From positions 1 to 27,125 of IMG/VR virus record IMGVR_UViG_3300027973_000187: a stretch of DNA of 27,125 nt. One strand, given 5' to 3'. Source of the DNA: a virus. The first letter of the stretch is position 1, and every line of letters begins with the position of its first letter. Both the position numbers and the translations under genes were made by a program. The notes beneath the pieces were generated by a model that made no database searches, was not told the DNA's origin, and saw only the letters and a program-made list of their open reading frames with translations. This document shows positions 1 through 6,869 of this stretch, piece by piece.

Positions 1-96
1 TATTAAAATTGGTGTAGGCCAACAATAATTATACCCTTCATCAAAACTATATTTTTTATTAGTTTGTTTGTTTATTGATAAATTTGAGAATGTCAT
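1..96 (-). CDS. Partial CDS: N-terminus of a possible 2OG-Fe(II) oxygenase
   Basis: An ATG at 96 opens a leftward frame that stays open for 32 codons to the window edge. Its ATG shares four bases with the TGA of the preceding oxygenase gene (ATGA overlap), a typical sign of translational coupling. The visible end, around YCWPTPILI, resembles the xFPTPI/V segment with which many marine-phage 2OG-Fe(II) oxygenases begin their fold. No iron-binding residues are inside the window, so the family call is inference from this short motif and the position after three other oxygenases. It could be an unrelated protein. The frame itself is well supported by the overlap and by the lack of stops. Confidence 0.5.
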   Translation of the reverse strand, partial: MTFSNLSINKQTNKKYSFDEGYNYCWPTPILI

Positions 97-617
97 ATAT
101 TAGTTAAATTTTTATTTACAAAATAATGAAAACTTGCAACCTTTCTAGGCATTTTAATTTTCAATGGTGTTACCATGTGTTCAAATTGTTCACTTTGATT
201 CATTATAATAATATCATGTTGTTTAGGATAATAAGAATTAATTAATTCTTTTGTTTTTGTATTTCTAAATTGAATTGCACCACCTATATCTTCATCCATC
301 GTATCAAAATACATTAAAACACAAAGATTAGATACTATAATCATGTCATTATGCCATTCTAAAGTTGCTTTATCCATACCATTTACCAAATCAATTTTTT
401 CTGAAATTTTATAGTTGTTATCTATTTCTTTTACATATTTTTTTGCCAAATATGTTTGCGTTTCTACTAATTGATTTTTTAATTCTTGATCTTTTATTGC
501 AACAGATAATCCTATGCAGCCTGGATCTGACCATTGTACATTATGTATATCTATATATTTAAATGCGTTACTGTCATTTAAATATATATGTCCTTTTGAC
601 AAAAAATTATCTATCAT
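93..617 (-). CDS. 2OG-Fe(II) oxygenase (third of the cluster)
   Basis: The 174-residue product has the layout of a small double-stranded beta-helix 2-oxoglutarate/Fe(II) dioxygenase. There is an HxD iron ligand pair in EWHNDM (H89, D91), a GG-containing strand after it (IGGAIQFRN, 111-119), a distal histidine in FEHMV (H147) and a candidate 2-oxoglutarate-binding arginine in PRKVASF (R158). These enzymes couple O2 and 2-oxoglutarate decarboxylation to hydroxylation of a substrate, often a protein side chain. The start overlaps the end of the radical SAM gene upstream by 11 nt and the stop overlaps the next start, so it belongs to the same operon. The first 80 residues are not recognised. The substrate is unknown; a neighbouring modified peptide or virion protein is my inference. 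Confidence 0.78.
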   Translation of the reverse strand: MIDNFLSKGHIYLNDSNAFKYIDIHNVQWSDPGCIGLSVAIKDQELKNQLVETQTYLAKKYVKEIDNNYKISEKIDLVNGMDKATLEWHNDMIIVSNLCVLMYFDTMDEDIGGAIQFRNTKTKELINSYYPKQHDIIIMNQSEQFEHMVTPLKIKMPRKVASFHYFVNKNLTNI

Positions 618-1704
618 TTACACTTTCATTTATATAAGGTGTTACTTCTATATTTAGTCCGTTAGATTTAAGTATATCTGGAGCAATTGATTTCATTAAC
701 TTACAGTGCTCCTCTACCATATTATGCTGTTTTAAATCTTTAATTGTTTTTCTGCAACCATTACATATCTCAAACATAGGACAAGTAAAACAGGCCTTCT
801 TCATACTAATAAAATTAATATCATCTTGTAATGGTGTAAAAAACTCACCTTTCATTTCTTTATCAAAATTTATTGATTTATCTTTATCATCACCAAACGA
901 ACCACAAGAATAATAATCTCCACTAGGATTTAATGCACGAATACCACTATCACATTTACGATTTTGAGGACATGATGTTCTTCCACCAATTAATCTTTGT
1001 ATCATTTGCCTTGTATTAAATTCCCAAGGCGTAAGTCCACGTTTCCATATTTCTACATAGATTTGGTATATCTTACTTAGTAAGTAGGGCTTACCTTGTT
1101 CTCCACTTGCCATTGCATAGTTTAATTTACACTCAACACCTATTTTACTGTTACGTGAAAAATTATGTAATGTTCCATCTGGTTTAACATCTTCACTCAT
1201 TCGTTTGGCTAACTCTACGTTTTTAATTGCATCTTTTTCATTTTCAGGTACAATAACAGATATAAAATCTGGTCTATAACCACAGTGTTCTAACATAGTA
1301 TCAGAACACTTCCAAAAATCTTCTTCTGTAAATTCTGAATAATCTCCTTTAAGACGGCCACCACCATATTGAAAAGAAGTTGTTACACCTATTCTTTCGT
1401 TATTAAATAAAGACTTCCATTTTTTGGGTTTTATATAAAAAGGCCATAAATTAGTAGTTAGAGCTATAGAAGTTTTATAATCGTGTTCGTCTAACCAGTT
1501 TATAATTTTCCAATAATAATCTGGTTTCATCATTAAAGGGTCGCCACCATTGACTATAATGGTTTTTGTATTAGGAAATCTTTTTAAAAATGTAAATATT
1601 TGTTCGTGTGATAATACATCTTTTTTATGTTCTGCTATTTTAGTACTCGAACAAAAACTACATTTAAAATTACATAGTTCCGTTGGTTTTATAATTAAAT
1701 CCAT
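607..1704 (-). CDS. Radical SAM enzyme with SPASM-type C-terminal domain (C)
   Basis: The 365-residue product begins almost directly with the radical SAM cluster motif CNFKCSFC (C11, C15, C18; CX3CX2C), which binds the [4Fe-4S] cluster that cleaves S-adenosylmethionine. A GGDP at 53-56 replaces the usual GGEP that contacts SAM. The C-terminal third carries a SPASM-like cysteine set: C251, a GD-containing turn, C267, then C305-X2-C308-X5-C314-X2-C317 and C334. Such domains bind auxiliary [4Fe-4S] clusters and are typical of enzymes that modify ribosomal peptides or proteins (the AlbA, PqqE and sulfatase-maturase group). The X2 spacing in the last pair differs from the X3 in the other two radical SAM proteins here. 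The gene overlaps both neighbours, which are 2OG-Fe(II) oxygenases. The reaction and substrate are not predictable from sequence alone. Confidence 0.88.
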   Translation of the reverse strand: MDLIIKPTELCNFKCSFCSSTKIAEHKKDVLSHEQIFTFLKRFPNTKTIIVNGGDPLMMKPDYYWKIINWLDEHDYKTSIALTTNLWPFYIKPKKWKSLFNNERIGVTTSFQYGGGRLKGDYSEFTEEDFWKCSDTMLEHCGYRPDFISVIVPENEKDAIKNVELAKRMSEDVKPDGTLHNFSRNSKIGVECKLNYAMASGEQGKPYLLSKIYQIYVEIWKRGLTPWEFNTRQMIQRLIGGRTSCPQNRKCDSGIRALNPSGDYYSCGSFGDDKDKSINFDKEMKGEFFTPLQDDINFISMKKACFTCPMFEICNGCRKTIKDLKQHNMVEEHCKLMKSIAPDILKSNGLNIEVTPYINESVNDR

Positions 1705-2273
1705 TTCAATTCTTTATCAGTAGGAGCTTCAACATTCCACCCAAAAACCAATGTTGTTCTTGGTTTTTCGCCAAAATAAGGTTTTACACGGTGAACAAGA
1801 AATCCTGGAAAAATAATCAATCTATTTTGTTTAGGTAACACATTTATTGTGTTAGATGGATATTCTGCAAAAGTTAAATTTTTATATATGGTTAATTCGC
1901 CACCTACCCAATCAACACCATTAAAAGAAGAGTCTATATAATAGATAGCCGTAATGTATGAACGTTCCACCATATCGTGATGAGGTTCATATAAATGATT
2001 GTAGACCATTTTTTCATCATATTTTTTTAAACGGCCTTTTTGTAAATTACTAAAATTAAGAGAATTAAAATCTATATTATTTTCAGCGCAATAATTTATA
2101 AATGTAACATTTACTATTTCATATAATTTTTGTTGACTTTCTGAAAAACTATCTTGACCGGCAATAGTTTTATCTATTAAAGATTCTTTTTTTAACCTTT
2201 CTATTAAGTTTACATCATCTATATAATCATCATAAACACAAACAGGTTCGTTTATAAATTTTAATATTTTCAT
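1695..2273 (-). CDS. Prolyl-4-hydroxylase-like 2OG-Fe(II) oxygenase
   Basis: The 192-residue product has a complete 2-oxoglutarate/Fe(II) oxygenase core. The iron ligands are H98 and D100 in EPHHDM and H161 in FLVHRV. R172 in KPRTTL is the likely 2-oxoglutarate-binding residue. WVGGELTIY (122-130) and IIFPGFLVHRV (153-163) match the core strands of the prolyl-4-hydroxylase-like family (2OG-FeII_Oxy_3 type). The family hydroxylates amino acid side chains, including proline in peptides, in the cytoplasm. The stop lies inside the next gene (10-nt overlap) and the start is 11 nt from the stop of the oxygenase upstream. No Shine-Dalgarno sequence is visible. It is the most family-typical of the oxygenases in the block; its substrate is unknown. 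Confidence 0.85.
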   Translation of the reverse strand: MKILKFINEPVCVYDDYIDDVNLIERLKKESLIDKTIAGQDSFSESQQKLYEIVNVTFINYCAENNIDFNSLNFSNLQKGRLKKYDEKMVYNHLYEPHHDMVERSYITAIYYIDSSFNGVDWVGGELTIYKNLTFAEYPSNTINVLPKQNRLIIFPGFLVHRVKPYFGEKPRTTLVFGWNVEAPTDKELKWI

Positions 2274-2284
2274 TTTTAAATAAA

Positions 2285-2929
2285 TTATTCTATTTTATAT
2301 CTAAACCCAAACGTATACCTAACTTTATCCCCAGCAGAAATTACTTGATGATGAATTAAAGGATTTGAGTTATTAATAACAACAAACGTTGAATCTATTG
2401 GATAGTGTGTATGCGTTAATTTAACAGAACCATCTTCTTGTTCTACACCAATATTTAATTGACCACCCCAATTTTCATTCCATTCTTTATGGTCGTTTAT
2501 ATAAACTAACACAAAAAAATCTGACGTATCGCTAACATCATTGTGCATCTTAATATCTAATTGTTTATCCCACAATCCCATACTCAAAGGTTTGATATTT
2601 CTAATACTTCTATATTTTATATGCTGTATTTTAACCAAAGAATCTTTTAGTGTATCAAAAAATTTCATATCAATAATAGAGTTAGCTAAATTTTTAACTT
2701 TTGTTGGAGACTTACCATAACTCATTTTACATCTTAAAAGCTCTTCATAAAATTCTTCATTTTTTTCAATTTCAGGAGTTACTGCCCAATTTGCAAATCT
2801 TGGTTTATCGCCGTACCAATCTGTATTGATAATAATATCATTTGCTTCTTTTCGTATTTCTTGGGGTAAAATTCCAACATTATATCCTTCAGTGTAGAAT
2901 TTAAATTTATTAAACTTCAAATCAATCAT
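2285..2929 (-). CDS. 2OG-Fe(II) oxygenase (first of the cluster)
   Basis: The 214-residue product shows an HxD pair in KMHNDV (H129, D131), a WGGQLNI strand (154-160), a distal histidine in PLIHHQV (H193 or H194) and an arginine in DKVRYTF (R204). This is the full ligand set of a double-stranded beta-helix 2-oxoglutarate/Fe(II) oxygenase. The N-terminal 100 residues are helical in character and have no recognisable domain. A TATAAATA motif sits 10 bp upstream of the ATG, in one of the few real gaps of the block (42 bp). This gene and those downstream may therefore be re-initiated as a late transcript with a very short leader. It shares only the core motifs with the other two oxygenases, so the three are probably not recent duplicates. 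Confidence 0.8.
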   Translation of the reverse strand: MIDLKFNKFKFYTEGYNVGILPQEIRKEANDIIINTDWYGDKPRFANWAVTPEIEKNEEFYEELLRCKMSYGKSPTKVKNLANSIIDMKFFDTLKDSLVKIQHIKYRSIRNIKPLSMGLWDKQLDIKMHNDVSDTSDFFVLVYINDHKEWNENWGGQLNIGVEQEDGSVKLTHTHYPIDSTFVVINNSNPLIHHQVISAGDKVRYTFGFRYKIE

Positions 2930-2938
2930 ATTGCTAAA

Positions 2939-2946
2939 TATTTATA
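2939..2946 (-). promoter_or_regulatory. Putative T4-type late promoter (TATAAATA)
   Basis: The minus strand reads TATAAATA in the 42-bp gap between the 191-residue orphan and the first 2OG oxygenase. It is an exact match to the T4 late-promoter -10 element, also used by marine T4-like phages. The ATG is only 9 nt away, implying an almost leaderless transcript. An AT-only octamer occurs by chance several times in a window this rich in A+T, so intergenic position is the main support. Confidence 0.4.
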
Positions 2947-2971
2947 TAGACCTTAAAACACAATTTTAAAT

Positions 2972-3547
2972 TTAACTTAACCTTCTTATCCAATAATTAC
3001 CTTTTCTTTTAAAGTTAAATTGTTGCATCAACTCTCTATGATATGGTTCATGTTGTATTTTTTTTTGATTCATAGCTAAGTGCAGATATTCAAAATAAGA
3101 ACCGGCTGGAACTATTATTTTTTTATCACCAAACATATAAATTATATCCGACCACATTTTTCTTAACAGATTTCTAACTTCTTTAATAGGTTTGATTTTT
3201 AAAACTCCAGAATATTTAATGCCCCCTATTATAATCTCATCATTATAAATGTGTATCATTGCAATACCTTTTTCTAATTTCCAATTTTCTTTACAAGTTA
3301 TCCATTGTTCTTCATTTTTATTTTTCAATGTTTGTTCATAGATGTCTGGATCAGTTTCTTTAGTTCCCCACCAAATAAACATATGTGCTTGTCTAGGACT
3401 AATTCTTGGTATAAAAGGATGTTTTAATGGTAACGTATCTAATACTACATCAACATTTTTAGGTAAATTTATGTTAACGAGCGATGTATCCTCTTGATAC
3501 TCGTACATCTTCGATATATCTGTGCGTAAGTTTATAGACACACTCAT
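2972..3547 (-). CDS. Hypothetical protein in the radical SAM/oxygenase cluster
   Basis: This 191-residue protein is not recognised. It has alternating hydrophobic strands (for example MIHIYNDEIIIGGI and VLKIKPI), a helix-rich centre and a basic C-terminus (FNFKRKGNYWIRR). The tail half vaguely recalls small acyltransferase-like folds, but I see no diagnostic motif. The start lies 74 nt inside the upstream radical SAM gene. That would normally be suspicious, but the ATG is preceded at 3552-3557 by GAGGAG with four intervening bases, the strongest Shine-Dalgarno sequence in the block, so I keep it. A shorter start at 3508 (residue 14) is possible. The deep overlap suggests translation coupled to the radical SAM enzyme and perhaps a partner role; that is inference. 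Confidence 0.72.
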   Translation of the reverse strand: MSVSINLRTDISKMYEYQEDTSLVNINLPKNVDVVLDTLPLKHPFIPRISPRQAHMFIWWGTKETDPDIYEQTLKNKNEEQWITCKENWKLEKGIAMIHIYNDEIIIGGIKYSGVLKIKPIKEVRNLLRKMWSDIIYMFGDKKIIVPAGSYFEYLHLAMNQKKIQHEPYHRELMQQFNFKRKGNYWIRRLS

Positions 3548-4520
3548 CTAACTCCTCTCTATACTTATAATCATGATTCATAAAACAACCTAAGGTACAT
3601 CTTTCTAAAAACTCACAAGAAACACAATTGTATTTTTCTAAAAATTTATTTTCTATTATAGAGTTATCTCTAGGCTTAATTGGTGATTTATACATACTTA
3701 AAGATTTCGTATCTTGTACCAAATTACCACATAAGCATAAAGTTCCGTCTGCTAAAACTAACTTACTTACTCTACAAGAAGAATAATTTTTTTTGTTAAA
3801 AATCCAATCTTTAATTGGGTGAACGTTAGGATATTTGTCAACACAATACTTAAAAAATTTTAAAAGCAATTCATCACTTGGCATATTAAATTTTGCGTGT
3901 TCATCAGGCATATAATAATCAAAATAAATATATTTGCCATTATTATATAAGTAATCAAAATATTCATCGCCTTCTTTTAAATAATATTCTATATTAGGTT
4001 TTGTAAGTAAACAAGAAAAACAAGTAACTCTATTACCAAAATAATCTACATTTTTTTTAAAAATTTCAAATTGTTTAGGATTAAAACGACCTCTAGGATC
4101 GTATGATGTTGTTATTCTAGCTGATATATTGTTGTCTTTAGAATACTTTAATAAATCTTCTATTAAATCAAGTTTATCTGTTACTAAATTTGTAACCCAA
4201 TTTAAAGAACAAGTTTTTTTATATTTTTCTGATATTTTTTGTATACCTATCGACAGCTGTTTATATGCTTCGTTTAATTCTTTAGTGTAAATAGTAGGAG
4301 CAAAAACTTCACCTCCCATTAAATTTAAAGTAACTTTATTTTTATTTTCTTTACTTATAAATTTTTCAATAGGCTCTAGTTTATTTAAAACCGTGTCTAA
4401 ACCTATTTTATCTTGGTGATTTTGCCAACAAAAAGAACAACTTAAATTGCAAAATTCAAATAAATGTATAGTATATTCCTGCTCAGGATCTCTTTTAGGA
4501 TCAATTAAAAATTCACGCAT
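3474..4520 (-). CDS. Radical SAM enzyme with SPASM domain (B)
   Basis: The 348-residue product carries CNLSCSFC (C24, C28, C31), the CX3CX2C motif for the SAM-cleaving [4Fe-4S] cluster, and a MGGE motif at 68-71 for SAM binding. The C-terminal region has C249, then C262 and C264 around a DGTLCLC turn, followed by C299-X2-C302-X5-C308-X3-C312 and C327. That is the classical CX2CX5CX3C SPASM pattern for auxiliary iron-sulfur clusters. Enzymes of this architecture modify peptides or proteins through a 5'-deoxyadenosyl radical. The N-terminus has a 23-residue extension before the first cysteine that the other two radical SAM proteins lack or have shorter. It follows the 372-residue orphan by 9 nt and overlaps the 191-residue orphan. 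The substrate is unknown. Confidence 0.88.
   Translation of the reverse strand: MREFLIDPKRDPEQEYTIHLFEFCNLSCSFCWQNHQDKIGLDTVLNKLEPIEKFISKENKNKVTLNLMGGEVFAPTIYTKELNEAYKQLSIGIQKISEKYKKTCSLNWVTNLVTDKLDLIEDLLKYSKDNNISARITTSYDPRGRFNPKQFEIFKKNVDYFGNRVTCFSCLLTKPNIEYYLKEGDEYFDYLYNNGKYIYFDYYMPDEHAKFNMPSDELLLKFFKYCVDKYPNVHPIKDWIFNKKNYSSCRVSKLVLADGTLCLCGNLVQDTKSLSMYKSPIKPRDNSIIENKFLEKYNCVSCEFLERCTLGCFMNHDYKYREELDECVYKLTHRYIEDVRVSRGYIAR
3552..3557 (-). promoter_or_regulatory. Strong Shine-Dalgarno inside the upstream gene
   Basis: The minus strand reads GAGGAG, then TTAG, then ATG. It lies within the coding sequence of the second radical SAM gene and supports the 3547 start of the 191-residue protein despite the 74-nt overlap. 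Confidence 0.6.
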
Positions 4521-4529
4521 ATCAAAATA

Positions 4530-5648
4530 TTATAATAATTTAAATTTGGACAATTCTTCTATATTATTTTCTTTCTTTAAATTTATAATATAATGCACAA
4601 AAACGTAATTTGTGTTTTTAAAATCAAATTTAGGAATCAGTAGTGTATCACTAGGATGTTCTATTAATAAATTTAACAAAGAATCTAATTCAGGTTTTGT
4701 AATTTCATCCTTTGTAACATATTCTAAAAAATTAAAGATGGCAAAATTGTTTTGGTCAATATCTATACCTTCAATATCTTTATATATTTTTAAAAATAAG
4801 TTTCTTAAACCATCAATTTGTTCTTGCGTTAAATTTTTAAAATTCAAATAATTACGATTATCTGATTTTAATTTATCTGTTGGCCATATTGTTTCATCTG
4901 AATAATATTTTAAAGATTCAATATTTTTAATAGGATTAATATTGTAAAAATCTATATTAGATTCTGTATAATTTAAAACTGATTGAAAATTTCTATTAAG
5001 TAAATTAAATAACACCATTTCTTTACTATCTCTTAATATTTCTAAAAACCATCTTTTTAAAAAAACAAGTATTGTGAATTTTAGTGATTGTAAATTTTTT
5101 ACGGAATTGCTAAAATAATCAGCCAATAAAAATTCAATTGAATAATTTAACTCAAATGATTTAATTTTTTCTATTTCGGTTTGGTTTATAACAGTATTGT
5201 TAAATATAGTATCAACATTTTCAAATAGATAATCAGAACTCCAAAAAGCATTATCATTCTTAATTGTTATATCATCGCCTTCAGAATTAACAAAATTCAT
5301 TCTTTCTTTAAATACAAATAATTTTATATATTTTTTATAACTTTCTAAGGTTAAATTAGGCAATATTAATTTTAACCATTTAGTTAAAAACTTGCAATAA
5401 TTAGTTTTATCGCAATATATAATAGTTTTATTATTTGAAGATTTTGAATGATCGTATATTTTTTGAATTAAATTTGCAAAGCTAATATCATCAATATTTT
5501 TTTCAAAATGTATTAACTCTCCTTTATTAATTTGTTTATATAAATCTAATAGAGGAACACCTTTAATTTCCGATATTACAACACGATCAAAACTTGAATT
5601 TATAACATCATCAAATTCTAAATATGATTTATTAAATAAATGAAACAT
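4530..5648 (-). CDS. Orphan 372-residue protein of the modification cluster
   Basis: I do not recognise this 372-residue protein. It is rich in Asn, Lys, Ile, Leu and Phe, with no signal peptide, no clear membrane segment and no cysteine or histidine cluster that would suggest a metalloenzyme. Residues around 90-125 (TIIYCDKTNYCKFLTKW) could be a strand-helix unit; much of the rest looks alpha-helical. The coding DNA is among the lowest in GC in the window: two sampled 60-base lines at 5041 and 5461 contain 11 G+C each. Its start overlaps the preceding orphan by 17 nt. Placed between the CHxS-tail protein and the second radical SAM gene, it could be a scaffold, a recognition protein or a very divergent enzyme, but no function is supported by sequence. 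Confidence 0.75.
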   Translation of the reverse strand: MFHLFNKSYLEFDDVINSSFDRVVISEIKGVPLLDLYKQINKGELIHFEKNIDDISFANLIQKIYDHSKSSNNKTIIYCDKTNYCKFLTKWLKLILPNLTLESYKKYIKLFVFKERMNFVNSEGDDITIKNDNAFWSSDYLFENVDTIFNNTVINQTEIEKIKSFELNYSIEFLLADYFSNSVKNLQSLKFTILVFLKRWFLEILRDSKEMVLFNLLNRNFQSVLNYTESNIDFYNINPIKNIESLKYYSDETIWPTDKLKSDNRNYLNFKNLTQEQIDGLRNLFLKIYKDIEGIDIDQNNFAIFNFLEYVTKDEITKPELDSLLNLLIEHPSDTLLIPKFDFKNTNYVFVHYIINLKKENNIEELSKFKLL

Positions 5649-6327
5649 TTTTTATAATTTCTTTGTCGTTATTTCTAGCATTTATATATTCTTTACCTTT
5701 TCCGTCTACTATATTCCAAGTTAATAAAAACATTGGGTTATTTTCGTTACTCCAATATGAAAATAAATTTTTACCTCTAAACATATAATCTTCAAAGTAA
5801 CGTGTATAGAATTTAACTATATCATTATTTATGTTTTTAAAAAATAAGTAAAATCTTTCATGTTTTAATAAACTAACAAAATTTATGCCATCTAGGCTAT
5901 TAGTATCATCTTTTGGAAATGATTTTGCATAATCTTTAAATTCATCAGAATTTACACTGTAAAGATTAAAAATTGATAAACTTTCTAATTTTTCTCTCCA
6001 CTTAGATATTATATCTTTGTTTTCATCTATAAAATTTTTATATTTATTTTCTTTAGATATATTTTTAAATTCAAAAAGTATATCAATAACAATATTTTCT
6101 AGTGAACTTATATTAAGTAAACTAATACTATGTAAATATTCTTTTACTAATTCTAAATCTGGATTTTTTATATCTGTTGGCAAATCTAGGTTACTTAAAT
6201 ACGTTAAAAATTTTTTTCCTTTTAAACCACTACCTTGATAATCTATTGCATAAGATACTTCTTTATCTGTAAAATATTTTTTTAAATTTTCTATTGATAT
6301 AGGTACTGTTGTTTCAATTATTTTCAT
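5632..6327 (-). CDS. Orphan 231-residue protein, translationally coupled to the CHxS-tail protein
   Basis: This 231-residue product is unrecognised. It is acidic-basic mixed, Lys/Asn/Phe rich and predicted soluble. Notable segments are VSYAIDYQGSGLKGKK near residues 24-39 and MFLLTWNIVDGKGKEY near the C-terminus. The start codon overlaps the stop of the CHxS-tail gene as TAATG. A GAGGT Shine-Dalgarno is embedded in the codons for that protein's terminal RGRR. The two are therefore almost certainly made together, which makes this protein a good candidate to bind, chaperone or process the CHxS-tail protein. That role is inference from coupling only. Like the 372-residue orphan, its DNA is much more AT-rich than the structural genes. 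Confidence 0.78.
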   Translation of the reverse strand: MKIIETTVPISIENLKKYFTDKEVSYAIDYQGSGLKGKKFLTYLSNLDLPTDIKNPDLELVKEYLHSISLLNISSLENIVIDILFEFKNISKENKYKNFIDENKDIISKWREKLESLSIFNLYSVNSDEFKDYAKSFPKDDTNSLDGINFVSLLKHERFYLFFKNINNDIVKFYTRYFEDYMFRGKNLFSYWSNENNPMFLLTWNIVDGKGKEYINARNNDKEIIKNVSFI

Positions 6328-6869
6328 TATCTTCTACCTCGTGAACTGTGGCAAGAACTATGACAGCTTGTGTGGCAAACATCTATTGTTGTAGTCACAG
6401 TATTACTTCTTAGAGTTGTATATTCTGTAGCCAAATTACCAAAATAAGTTTCTAAATTAGAAGATGATATAGTTTGTGTAGCATCTACACTTGCACTATT
6501 AATTGCACCTAATGTTTGTCTATCACTAGTGGCCATATGAGCAACGTTTGTTGCATCAAAAATAACTCCACTTCCTAAAAGATTTTTTATTGCTCTTTGT
6601 AATCTAATATTTGTATATAAAGCAGTTTCAGTTTCTAATACTGTTTTTATTGTACTAGCGGTAATAGCATTTCCTGCGCTACCTATTGTTGCACCTGTCG
6701 CTGTAACTGTTGCACCGGCCGTTGTACCAGCATATGTTGCATCTGGCATTTCTGCAAAAGGTTTACTGTCTGTACCGTAAACAATACCTGTGTTAGCAAC
6801 GTCAGTTACTAGGTCTTTAAATCTATCCACTATATTTTGTGGTGTAACTGGATTAGTTAATGTTACCAT
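6327..6869 (-). CDS. Virion-like protein with CHxS repeat tail; candidate RiPP-type precursor
   Basis: This 180-residue protein has two parts. Residues 1-164 are rich in Thr, Ala, Ser and Asn, with no cysteine, and read like a phage structural or fibre protein (AGTTAGATVTATGATIG at 47-63; a helical stretch at 74-98). Residues 165-180 are C165-H-T-S, C169-H-S-S, C173-H-S-S and then RGRR. All three cysteines are in this tail. The local DNA is much richer in G+C than the orphans beside it (31 of 60 bases in the line at 6661), like the tail genes. The gene overlaps the upstream radical SAM gene by 17 nt. A long leader-like body, a short repetitive Cys/His/Ser C-terminus and an adjacent radical SAM-SPASM enzyme are the organisation of a RiPP precursor; His-Xaa-Ser repeat systems are the closest named analogue. 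A metal-binding virion tail is the main alternative. Confidence 0.82.
   Translation of the reverse strand: MVTLTNPVTPQNIVDRFKDLVTDVANTGIVYGTDSKPFAEMPDATYAGTTAGATVTATGATIGSAGNAITASTIKTVLETETALYTNIRLQRAIKNLLGSGVIFDATNVAHMATSDRQTLGAINSASVDATQTISSSNLETYFGNLATEYTTLRSNTVTTTIDVCHTSCHSSCHSSRGRR
6330..6377 (-). repeat. Triplicated CHxS tail coding repeat
   Basis: The last 16 codons of the 180-residue protein encode CHTS, CHSS, CHSS and RGRR. Three consecutive 12-nt units code for Cys-His-Thr/Ser-Ser. The codons are not identical between units (TGC/TGT, CAC/CAT, AGC/TCT/TCA), so the repetition looks maintained at the protein level and not as recent DNA slippage. Confidence 0.85.
6336..6340 (-). promoter_or_regulatory. 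Shine-Dalgarno embedded in the RGRR codons
   Basis: The minus strand reads GAGGT eight bases before the ATG at 6327. It is formed by the CGA-GGT codons of the RGRR terminus of the CHxS-tail protein, so the same bases encode the tail end and start the next gene. Confidence 0.55.

Noticed and set aside
6330-6377. Reading the CHxS repeats as c-type heme-binding sites.
   Set aside because: Spacing is CX3CH, not CX2CH. There is no signal peptide for export to a heme-attachment system and no cytochrome maturation gene nearby.
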